Of a stretch of 16,741 bases of DNA, positions 1 to 6,431 are shown piece by piece. The first letter of the stretch is position 1; each line of letters starts with the position of its first letter. The notes beneath the pieces were generated by a model, which saw only the letters and a list, made by a program, of their open reading frames with translations, had not been told where the DNA came from and did not search any database. This DNA comes from an uncultured bacterium (lineage in GTDB: Bacteria > Actinomycetota > UBA4738 > HRBIN12): assembly GCA_937881155.1 (NCBI GenBank), contig CALGFI010000056.1, forward strand, positions 1 to 16,741, in the 5' to 3' direction. A program made the position numbers and the translations under genes.

Positions 1-54
1 CAGAGCACCTCCATGGTAAGGAGGGGGTCAGGGGTTCGAATCCCCTCTCCGGCT
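1..54 (+). tRNA. tRNA-Thr (anticodon GGT), 5' end cut by the window edge
   Basis: The window opens inside the D arm (GAGC at 3-6). The anticodon stem CCTCC/GGAGG (8-12 and 20-24) encloses a 7-nt loop with GGT at 15-17, which reads Thr ACC codons. The T stem AGGGG/CCCCT encloses TTCGAAT. The 3' acceptor strand CTCCGGC is followed by discriminator T at 54 and then CGA, so CCA is not encoded. A tRNA-Thr ahead of tuf and secE-nusG fits the tRNA cluster that precedes tuf in many bacteria. Confidence 0.93.
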
Positions 55-176
55 CGACGCGCGAACGTTCTCCCTGGAGGTTGGCCAGTCCATCGGCGAG
101 CTCTGAGCGTGTTGCTGAGGCCGCCGGCCACAGGTTGCGTGACGCCCGGGCAGATGTGCGCGAAGGTACACCCAAC

Positions 177-2681
177 ATGGCCGGTTCGCCGCCCGCGTCT
201 CGGCGGTTCTCGCGCCCGCTCTCGAACGACATCGTCGTCGCCGCCGTGGTCGGCGCCGCCTATTGGCTTGCAGCCGAGCTCAGCCTGCAGCTCGCGCTGA
301 TCGAGCGCAACATCACGCCACTCTGGCCCCCGTCCGGCATCGCCGTCGTCGCGCTCCTGCTCTTTGGCCGCAGGCTGTGGCCGGCGATCGCGATCGCCGC
401 CTTCGTCGTCAACCTCCCGATCAGCGAAACGGCGCTCGCCGCCGCTGTGACGGCAATCGGGAACACCGTCGCCCCGCTCATCGCCGCCACGCTCCTGCTC
501 GCGACGGGGTTCCACAACCGGATGGACCGACCGCGCGATGTCGTCGCGCTCGTCGGCCTGGCGGCGCTCCTCAGCATGCTCGTCAGCGCGACGATCGGTT
601 CGGGCACGCTCGTGCTCTCGGGCACGATCCCGACCGAGCGGTTCCTCGCCGCATGGTCCGTGTGGTGGGCAGGCGACGCCGTCGGCGTGCTCGTCTTCGC
701 TCCGCTCCTTCTGTTCCTGTCGACGATCCGCGGCGGACGACGCGGCGCGTTCCGGTGGACGACCGCGTTCGAAGCCGTGGCGTTCGGCGTGGTGCTCGTC
801 CTCGTGGCCGCATACGCCGTCACGTCCGACATCCAGCTCCTGTTCCTCGTCCTGCCCGTCGTCGGATGGGCGGCGTGGCGATTCCGGCACGCCGGCGCGG
901 CGCCGGCGGTGATCATCGTGTGCGTCGCGGCGACGTGGGCGGCCGTCGAAGGACGTGGTCCGTTCGCCAACGCGCGGCTGTTCGACACGATGCTGACGCT
1001 CCAGGCGTTCAACGCAACGGTCGCCTTCACCGGGTATCTCCTTGCGTCCCTCGTCGAGGAGCGAACGCGCGCACGACAGGCCCTCGAACGCGCCGCGGCG
1101 GATCTCGAGACCCGCGTCCAGCGACGAACGTCCGAGCTGTCGGCCGCGAACGAGCGTCTCGAACGCGAGGTCGCTGAACGACGCGAGGCCGAGGCCCGCC
1201 TCCGGCGAAGCGAACGCGCGTTGGCCGAGGCGCACGAGGTCGCGCGGATCGGGACGTGGGAGTGGGACGTCGTCACGGGTGAGGTGCAGTGGTCCGACGA
1301 GATGTACCGGATCCACGGCGCCGAACCACAGTCGTTCGCCCTGACGTTCGACAAGGCGATCGAGCTCGTCCCTCCAGACGATCAGTCCCGGATCCGGAAG
1401 AACGTGCAGTTGGCCGTCGAGAGCGGCCGCACGCGCGTCGCCGACATCGAGTATCGGGTCGTCCTTGCCGACGGCGAGACGCGACACCTGTCCGGCAAGG
1501 CGCGCCTGACGCGCGATGCTGACGGTGCACCGGTTCGGATGCTCGGCATCGTCCAAGACGTAACCGAGCGTCACCAGTTCGAACGGGAACACCGCATCGC
1601 CGACACGCTGCAAACGGCGCTGCTGCCGCGTTCGTTCGATGACATCGAGGGTGTCGAGGTCGCCGCCCGGTACGAGCCGGCCGAAGCGGGGTTCAACGCC
1701 GGTGGTGACTGGTACGACGTCGTCCCTATCACGCCGTCGACCGTCGCGCTCGTGATCGGCGACGTCGCGGGGCACGGGCTCGAGGCGGCGAGCCTCATGG
1801 GTCAGCTCAGGATGGCCGTGCGCGCGTACGCGCTCGAGGGGCATCCGCCCCACGTCGTCGCGGTTCGTGCGGAGGCGTTGCTCCGCGAGCTTGCCTCGGA
1901 CCAGATGGTGACGATGCTCTACCTCGTCGTGGACCTCGACACTCTCGAGGGCCGACTCGTGAACGCAGGCCATCCGCCGCCGCTCGTCGTGAATGGCAAC
2001 GCCGCCCAGTTTCTCGATGCTCCGCCGGGTCCCCCGATGGGGATCGGCGAGCACGCGCGGTTCGCCGAGACCAGCGTTCGCATCGAACCGGGGACGACGC
2101 TCATCCTGTACACGGACGGCCTGGTCGACCGGCGCGATCTCGCGCTCGACGACGGCCTCGCGCGGTTGCTCCGCGTCGCTGAGGCGCACGCCTTGCTCAA
2201 CGCCGAAGAGCTCTGTGACCGGCTGCTTGCCGAGATGGTTCCGGGCGACGTGACCGACGACATCGCGCTGCTCGCCATCCGGCAGCTACCCGTCCCAGCC
2301 GAGGGCGTTCATCTCCGCATCGATGCAGAACCCCGGACGCTCTCGCGCGTCCGGCGTTCGCTCCACCGATGGCTCTCGGTCAACGGGGTACCGCGGCCGG
2401 TCTCCGAGGAGATAGTGCTTGCCTCGACCGAGGCGGTGACGAACTCGATCCGGCACGCGTATGGCCCCGGGAACGGGTGGGTGGAGATCCAGGCGCGTCT
2501 CGACGACGATCACGTCGATGTCGAGGTTCGCGACGGCGGGAAATGGCGCCCGCTCCGCGGCGGTGACGGGGGGCGGGGGCTGGGGATGATCCATGCGTGC
2601 ATGCCCGAGGTAACGATCGAGCGAGGCGGGTCGGGGACGACCGTTCGCATGAGGCGTCCGGTGTCGACGGCGGACCGGTGA
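177..2681 (+). CDS. MASE1-PAS-SpoIIE/RsbU phosphatase-RsbW-like ATPase signalling protein
   Basis: 834 residues from ATG 177, where AAGG lies 10 nt upstream; an in-frame TTG at 81 is rejected because GGAGG abuts it with no spacing. Order of parts: MASE1-type membrane sensor (about 17-295, with the WPPSG signature near the first helices); a charged helical linker (about 295-350); a PAS fold (about 355-465, GTWEWD); a PP2C-like SpoIIE/RsbU phosphatase (about 471-705) with metal-site motifs GGDWYD, GDVAGHG, YTDG and VTDD; and a C-terminal GHKL ATPase (about 712-830) with N-box EAVTNSIRHAY, VRDGG and GRGLGMI. By family knowledge the phosphatase removes phosphate from a STAS antagonist and the RsbW-like domain phosphorylates it or holds a sigma factor. 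The STAS partner is the next gene, overlapping by 4 bp. The architecture resembles M. tuberculosis Rv1364c but with a membrane sensor. The signal sensed is unknown. Confidence 0.9.
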   Translation: MAGSPPASRRFSRPLSNDIVVAAVVGAAYWLAAELSLQLALIERNITPLWPPSGIAVVALLLFGRRLWPAIAIAAFVVNLPISETALAAAVTAIGNTVAPLIAATLLLATGFHNRMDRPRDVVALVGLAALLSMLVSATIGSGTLVLSGTIPTERFLAAWSVWWAGDAVGVLVFAPLLLFLSTIRGGRRGAFRWTTAFEAVAFGVVLVLVAAYAVTSDIQLLFLVLPVVGWAAWRFRHAGAAPAVIIVCVAATWAAVEGRGPFANARLFDTMLTLQAFNATVAFTGYLLASLVEERTRARQALERAAADLETRVQRRTSELSAANERLEREVAERREAEARLRRSERALAEAHEVARIGTWEWDVVTGEVQWSDEMYRIHGAEPQSFALTFDKAIELVPPDDQSRIRKNVQLAVESGRTRVADIEYRVVLADGETRHLSGKARLTRDADGAPVRMLGIVQDVTERHQFEREHRIADTLQTALLPRSFDDIEGVEVAARYEPAEAGFNAGGDWYDVVPITPSTVALVIGDVAGHGLEAASLMGQLRMAVRAYALEGHPPHVVAVRAEALLRELASDQMVTMLYLVVDLDTLEGRLVNAGHPPPLVVNGNAAQFLDAPPGPPMGIGEHARFAETSVRIEPGTTLILYTDGLVDRRDLALDDGLARLLRVAEAHALLNAEELCDRLLAEMVPGDVTDDIALLAIRQLPVPAEGVHLRIDAEPRTLSRVRRSLHRWLSVNGVPRPVSEEIVLASTEAVTNSIRHAYGPGNGWVEIQARLDDDHVDVEVRDGGKWRPLRGGDGGRGLGMIHACMPEVTIERGGSGTTVRMRRPVSTADR

Positions 2682-3070
2682 CCGGGCCTGCCCGAATGAC
2701 TTTGGAGGGCGACCGCGAGGTCCTGACCGCGCGGATCACCGGCGAGATCGACCTGTCGAACGCGTCCGAGCTCGAGGAGACCATCGTCGACGCGGTGCCG
2801 AACACGGCGCTCGGGATGGTCGTCGATCTGTCCGGCGTGGAGTATCTCGACAGCGCCGGCGTTCGAATGCTCGTGCACCTCGTGGAGCGCTTCCGGTGGC
2901 GGCAGCAGGTCATGCGGGCGGCGGCCCCCGACGGCTCCCGCGTCCGGGGTGTCCTGTCGATGGCCGGCGCGGACGGCGTCATCCCGGTCGACGCGACGGT
3001 GACCGAGGCCCGCGAGTGGATCGTCGCGTCGGCCGACGAGGCGGCGAAGCGCGAGGAACCGGGCGCATGA
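2678..3070 (+). CDS. STAS-domain anti-sigma factor antagonist (RsbV/SpoIIAA-like)
   Basis: About 130 residues from GTG 2678, whose codon overlaps the upstream TGA in a GTGA junction and suggests translational coupling; ATG 2696 is an alternative start. The protein is a single STAS domain: strands around VLTARITGEIDLS, a helix with SELEETIVDAV, then VVDLSGVEYLDSAGVRML. The serine in DSAG is the residue phosphorylated by RsbW-type kinases in this family. The C-terminal part ends in a charged tail. With the upstream phosphatase/ATPase it forms a partner-switching pair. No sigma factor gene lies in the window, so the final target is unknown and may be elsewhere, or the output may not be a sigma factor. 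Confidence 0.88.
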   Translation: MTGPARMTLEGDREVLTARITGEIDLSNASELEETIVDAVPNTALGMVVDLSGVEYLDSAGVRMLVHLVERFRWRQQVMRAAAPDGSRVRGVLSMAGADGVIPVDATVTEAREWIVASADEAAKREEPGA

Positions 3071-3120
3071 GCGTCGGCCCAAACGTCCCTCTCACCAGGT
3101 CATCTTGCTGCGTGCACGGG

Positions 3121-3126
3121 TAGACT
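3121..3126 (+). promoter_or_regulatory. candidate -10 element for tRNA-Met/tuf
   Basis: TAGACT lies 10 nt before the first base of tRNA-Met and is identical to the -10 of the rpoB P2 promoter. No convincing -35 is seen at 17-18 nt upstream (GGTCAT), so the call rests on the -10 and its position only. Confidence 0.45.
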
Positions 3127-3136
3127 TCCGCGGCCG

Positions 3137-3208
3137 GGCGGGGTAGCTCAGTGGCAGAGCAAGCGGCTCATAATCGCTGTGTCGCGGGTTCGAATCCCGC
3201 CCCCGCTA
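3137..3208 (+). tRNA. tRNA-Met (anticodon CAT), elongator type
   Basis: A full cloverleaf can be drawn: acceptor GGCGGGG/CCCCGCT with a G1-U72 wobble, D arm GCTC...GAGC, anticodon stem AGCGG/TCGCT around loop CTCATAA, T stem GCGGG/CCCGC around TTCGAAT, discriminator A3208, no CCA. A CAT anticodon could also belong to tRNA-Ile2 (lysidine-modified) or initiator tRNA. The paired, wobble-closed acceptor and the position before tuf favour elongator Met, but the sequence alone does not prove it. tuf starts 36 nt downstream with no terminator between, so the two are probably co-transcribed. Confidence 0.9.
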
Positions 3209-3244
3209 CGAGCAACTGAGGCGGGCCCAGGGGAGCACGAGCAC

Positions 3245-4429
3245 ATGGCTAAGAAGAAGTTCGAGCGGAACAAGCCGCACGTGAACATCGGGACGATCGG
3301 TCACATCGACCACGGCAAGACCACCCTCACCGCCGCGATCACGAAGGTTCAGGCGTCGAAGGGCCTCGCCGATTTCACGCCGTTCGACCAGATCGATAAG
3401 GCGCCGGAAGAGCGCGAGCGCGGGATCACGATCGCCATCGCCCACGTCGAGTATCAGACCGACTCGCGCCACTACGCGCACGTCGATTGCCCCGGTCACG
3501 CCGACTACATCAAGAACATGATCACCGGCGCCGCTCAGATGGACGGGGCGATCCTGGTCGTCTCCGCTGCCGATGGGCCGATGCCCCAGACTCGGGAGCA
3601 CGTCCTGCTCGCTCGTCAGGTTGGCGTTCCGTACATCGTCGTCGCGCTCAACAAGTGCGACATGGTCGACGACCCAGAGCTTCTCGACCTGGTCGAGCTG
3701 GAGGTCCGCGAGCTCCTGTCCTCCTACGAGTTCCCGGGGGACGAGGTGCCCGTGATCCACGTGAGCGCGCTCAAGGCGCTCGAGGGCGACGACACCTGGA
3801 TCGGCAAGATCGACGAGCTCCTCGCAGCGTGCGACACCTATATCCCCGAGCCGACGCGCGACGTCGACAAGCCGTTCCTGATGTCGATCGAGGACGTCTT
3901 CTCCATCACCGGGCGCGGCACCGTCGTCACGGGTCGAGTCGAGCGCGGGATCCTCAAGAAGATGGAAGAAGTGGAGATCGTCGGTATCAAGGACACGCGC
4001 AAGACCACCGCCACCGACCTCGAGATGTTCCGCAAGCTCCTCGACGAGGTACAGGCCGGCGACAACGTCGGCGTTCTGCTGAGAGGCATCGACAAAGAAG
4101 AGGTCGAGCGAGGTCAGGTGCTCGCCAAGCCCGGAACGATCACGCCGCACACCGACTTCGCCGCGCAGGTCTACGTCCTGTCGAAGGACGAGGGCGGACG
4201 GCACACGCCGTTCTTCAACGGCTACCGTCCGCAGTTCTACTTCCGGACGACCGACGTGACCGGCACGGCGAACCTCCCGGAGGGCGTCGAGATGGTCATG
4301 CCCGGTGACAACGTCGAGATGACCGTGAACCTCATCGCGCCGATCGCCATGGAAGAGGGCCTCCGCTTCGCGATCCGCGAGGGCGGCCGAACCGTGGGGG
4401 CCGGCCGAGTGACCAAGATCACCGCTTAG
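3245..4429 (+). CDS. tuf: elongation factor Tu
   Basis: 394 residues, the normal EF-Tu length. ATG 3245 follows AGGGGAG at 3229-3235. The GTPase motifs are intact: G1 GHIDHGKT (19-26), effector ERGITIAIAH with T62, G3 DCPGH (81-85, catalytic His), G4 NKCD (136-139) and G5 SALKAL (174-179). Domain II carries RGTVVTGRVERG and domain III ends in the usual VGAGRV segment. EF-Tu delivers aminoacyl-tRNA to the ribosome in the cytoplasm. It is placed directly after a tRNA gene, as tufB is in E. coli, rather than in the str operon after fusA, and rpmG follows after 7 nt. Whether the genome has a second tuf cannot be seen here. Confidence 0.98.
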   Translation: MAKKKFERNKPHVNIGTIGHIDHGKTTLTAAITKVQASKGLADFTPFDQIDKAPEERERGITIAIAHVEYQTDSRHYAHVDCPGHADYIKNMITGAAQMDGAILVVSAADGPMPQTREHVLLARQVGVPYIVVALNKCDMVDDPELLDLVELEVRELLSSYEFPGDEVPVIHVSALKALEGDDTWIGKIDELLAACDTYIPEPTRDVDKPFLMSIEDVFSITGRGTVVTGRVERGILKKMEEVEIVGIKDTRKTTATDLEMFRKLLDEVQAGDNVGVLLRGIDKEEVERGQVLAKPGTITPHTDFAAQVYVLSKDEGGRHTPFFNGYRPQFYFRTTDVTGTANLPEGVEMVMPGDNVEMTVNLIAPIAMEEGLRFAIREGGRTVGAGRVTKITA

Positions 4430-4436
4430 GGATCAC

Positions 4437-4604
4437 ATGGCGAAAAAAGAAGGCAACCGCCCGACGATCACGCTCGCCTGCACCGAGTGCAAGCGGCGCA
4501 ACTACGTGACGGTCAAGAACAGGGTGAACGACCGCGACCGGATCGAGCTTCGGAAGTACTGCCGGTGGGACCGCCGGCACACGGTTCACCGCGAGACACG
4601 CTGA
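4437..4604 (+). CDS. rpmG: 50S ribosomal protein L33, with one zinc-ribbon Cys replaced
   Basis: 55 residues beginning MAKKEGNRPTITLACTECK, a typical L33. The ATG at 4437 is 7 nt after the tuf stop, and AGGGA overlapping the tuf stop can serve as ribosome binding site. The first zinc-ribbon pair CTEC is present. The second pair, normally CxxC, reads C-R-W-D, so one ligand position is Asp. The tail RRHTVHRETR is typical. This gene is usually the first of rpmG-hadAB-secE-nusG in actinobacteria; here it ends tuf's transcript and faces a convergent regulator gene 24 nt away. No clear terminator is seen in that gap. Confidence 0.95.
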   Translation: MAKKEGNRPTITLACTECKRRNYVTVKNRVNDRDRIELRKYCRWDRRHTVHRETR

Positions 4605-4628
4605 GTCGCTGACCGGAAGGCGCCGCTC

Positions 4629-5411
4629 TCAGCTCGTTCGCTCGGCGCGTTCCGGAGGATCGGTCACGTTGACGGTGTCGACCTTGCCGAACCGGATCGC
4701 GAGCGCGAGCGCCTCAACCTTCGAGTGCACGGCGAGCTTCGTCAGCACGTTTTGCACGTGCGTCCGCAACGTGTTCGGCGTAACGCCGAGCAGCGTCGAG
4801 ATCTCCTCTTGCGACTTGCCCTCGGCCATGAGCGAGAGGATCTCCGTCTCGCGCGGCGTGAGTCGGTCCAGTCGTCGAGCCGCGTCGTCATCGGTTTGAC
4901 GGCGATGGCGGAGGCGTCGCATCGCGCCCTCGACCTCGGTCTCGTCGTGCAGGGGCTCCCCTCGGTGGGCTCGCCGAACCGATGTGGCGACGTTCACGAT
5001 CGCCTCTGTCTTCTGCAGCATGCCGACGGCACCGGCCGCGACGGCGCGTGCGAGCAGATGCTCGTCCTCGTGGCCGGACAGGATCAACACGGCAGCGTTC
5101 GGGTCGGCCTCCTTGATACGGCGCGTCGCCTCGATGCCGTTCATGCCCGGCATCGCGACGTCCATCAGCACCACGTCGGGCTGGTGCTCGGACGCGGCGC
5201 GGATCGCCTGGGTCGCATCGGTGGCGACGTGGACGATGCGGAAGTCCTTCTCGCGCGCGAGCGCGAGCTCGAGCGCCTCGCCGAACGTCCGCTCGTCGTC
5301 GACGATGAGGACCGTGATCGCCTTCGAGCGCGGACCCGTCTTGCCCTCCACACCCTCTGGCCCGTGATTTCCGGGCCGGGAGGTGTTGCCTTCAGCGGTC
5401 ATGGCTTCCAT
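4629..5411 (-). CDS. NarL/FixJ-family response regulator
   Basis: 260 residues. A disordered N-terminal stretch of about 30 residues precedes a receiver domain (about 31-150) with acidic pair D38-D39, phosphoacceptor D84 in LMDVAMPGMNG, S112 and K134. A LuxR-type helix-turn-helix follows (about 182-245; LTPRETEILSLMAEG and TPNTLRTHVQNVLTKL). It should bind DNA when phosphorylated. No histidine kinase is adjacent, so it is an orphan here. The start is ATG 5411, with ATG 5402 possible; neither has a clear Shine-Dalgarno. A TACGAT box on the minus strand at 5425-5420 would place transcription start about 2 nt before ATG 5411, hinting at a leaderless mRNA. It sits, reversed, between rpmG and hadA, which are adjacent in M. 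tuberculosis. Confidence 0.9.
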   Translation of the reverse strand: MEAMTAEGNTSRPGNHGPEGVEGKTGPRSKAITVLIVDDERTFGEALELALAREKDFRIVHVATDATQAIRAASEHQPDVVLMDVAMPGMNGIEATRRIKEADPNAAVLILSGHEDEHLLARAVAAGAVGMLQKTEAIVNVATSVRRAHRGEPLHDETEVEGAMRRLRHRRQTDDDAARRLDRLTPRETEILSLMAEGKSQEEISTLLGVTPNTLRTHVQNVLTKLAVHSKVEALALAIRFGKVDTVNVTDPPERAERTS

Positions 5412-5419
5412 TCGTCGCG

Positions 5420-5448
5420 ATCGTAGGTGGCATCATGCCGCGAGTCAC
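5420..5448 (-). promoter_or_regulatory. candidate promoter of the response regulator gene
   Basis: Read on the minus strand, GTGACT (5448-5443) and TACGAT (5425-5420) are separated by 17 nt. The predicted start near 5413 lies almost on the first start codon. The -35 match is partial (4 of 6). Confidence 0.35.
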
Positions 5449-5462
5449 GCAACGTCGCTCGG

Positions 5463-5491
5463 TTGTCGAGGCGCATGGCTGCGGCTACGTT
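5463..5491 (+). promoter_or_regulatory. candidate promoter for hadA-hadB
   Basis: TTGTCG (5463-5468) and TACGTT (5486-5491) are separated by 17 nt in the 199-nt divergent gap between the regulator gene and hadA. The predicted start near 5498 would leave a leader of about 113 nt. I see nothing else convincing in this gap. Confidence 0.35.
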
Positions 5492-5610
5492 CGCAGCATG
5501 ATCGGAAGATGTGAATCGGCCGTGCGGGAGACAGCCGCGGGTGGGACCAGGGTGTCGGCCGTTCTCCCCAACGGCGTTCCACGCATGAGCGCTCCGACCG
5601 ACGACGCGTC

Positions 5611-6009
5611 GTGGCGCTGAACGGCCGGCTCGTGGGCAAGACCTACCCACCAATCGCATTCCCGCTCGAAGCGGAGCGTGTGGCGCAGTTCGCCGCGGTC
5701 ATCGGGCACGAAGGCGACGACGTGCCGCCGACGTTCGCCACGGCGCCCGAGCTCGCCGCGGGGCTCCGGAACGTGCTCGCGGACGACGAGCTCGGACTCG
5801 ATCTATCCCGTGTGCTGCACGCTGATCAGGAGTACGAGTGGGGACGTCCGCTGACCATCGGCGAGACGATCACCGCAGAGACGACGATCGCCGACATCCG
5901 GACGAAAGGTGCCATGAGCTTCGTCACGCTGCGCACGGACCTGCGCGACGTGGCGCGCCGAACGGTCGTCGTCGCAACGAGCACGCTCCTCGTTCGGGGC
6001 GACGCGTGA
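5611..6009 (+). CDS. hadA: (3R)-hydroxyacyl-ACP dehydratase, HadA-like subunit
   Basis: 132 residues with the FAS1-like dehydratase (hot-dog) fold signature: start LVGKTYPPIAFPLEAERV, then FAAVIG and, in the middle, VLHADQEYEWGRPLTIGETI. The catalytic hydratase motif (D...NPLH) is absent, as expected of HadA, which supplies the substrate-binding half of a heterodimer. It pairs with hadB, which it overlaps by 4 bp. In mycobacteria HadAB/HadBC dehydrate 3-hydroxyacyl-ACP in type II fatty acid (mycolic acid) elongation; in a species without mycolates the same pair would serve general fatty acid synthesis or another acyl substrate. The start is GTG 5611 and has no visible Shine-Dalgarno, so the start is less certain. 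The gene lies between rpmG and tRNA-Trp/secE, as in M. tuberculosis, but no hadC follows. Confidence 0.88.
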   Translation: MALNGRLVGKTYPPIAFPLEAERVAQFAAVIGHEGDDVPPTFATAPELAAGLRNVLADDELGLDLSRVLHADQEYEWGRPLTIGETITAETTIADIRTKGAMSFVTLRTDLRDVARRTVVVATSTLLVRGDA

Positions 6010-6428
6010 CCATCGCGACGGAACAGGTCCACGTGGGTGACGAGCTGCCCACTCTCGAGCGCGTCGTCACGCGGGAGGATGTGAAGGAGTACGCCGACGC
6101 GTCCGGCGATCAGAATCCTCTGCACCTCAACGACGCCGCCGCGAAGGCCGCCGGGTTCCCGGGCGTGATCGCGCACGGGATGTACACGATGTCTCACCTG
6201 GCGACATCAATCGTTCGATGGGCAGGCGACGTCTCGGCACTCACGAGGCTCCGCGTGCAGTTCCGCGCACCCGTGTTCGCCGGCGAGACGATCGTCGCGG
6301 GGGGCAAGGTCATCGACGTGCAGACCGATCGCCGGACGGCCACGCTCGACGTATGGGTGACTGTCGAACGCGACGGCAAGACGGAGTACCCGATCCGTCG
6401 GGGAGTCGCGGAGATCCGTCTGGCCTGA
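6006..6428 (+). CDS. hadB: (3R)-hydroxyacyl-ACP dehydratase, HadB-like catalytic subunit
   Basis: 140 residues, MaoC-like hot-dog fold. GTG 6006 overlaps the hadA TGA in a GTGA junction, so translation is probably coupled. The hydratase motif is intact: YADASGDQNPLHLND with D35 and H40, matching in spacing the catalytic Asp and His of mycobacterial HadB, followed by FPGVIAHGMYTM. The C-terminal half (LRVQFRAPVFAGETI) is typical of the family. It dehydrates (3R)-hydroxyacyl-ACP in the fatty acid elongation cycle. Its stop is only 3 nt from the stop of the convergent coiled-coil gene, leaving no room for a terminator between them. Confidence 0.92.
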   Translation: MTIATEQVHVGDELPTLERVVTREDVKEYADASGDQNPLHLNDAAAKAAGFPGVIAHGMYTMSHLATSIVRWAGDVSALTRLRVQFRAPVFAGETIVAGGKVIDVQTDRRTATLDVWVTVERDGKTEYPIRRGVAEIRLA

Positions 6429-6431
6429 GCG

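Noticed and set aside
260..1354. Minus-strand open frame of 364 codons opposite the MASE1-PAS region
   Set aside because: The plus-strand protein has recognisable domains over the same span; the antisense product is Ser/Arg/Thr/Ala-rich with no domain.
3137..3208. tRNA-Ile2 or initiator tRNA reading of the CAT anticodon tRNA
   Set aside because: The acceptor end is paired (G-U wobble), against an initiator. Ile2 cannot be excluded from sequence alone, but the context and overall sequence favour elongator Met.
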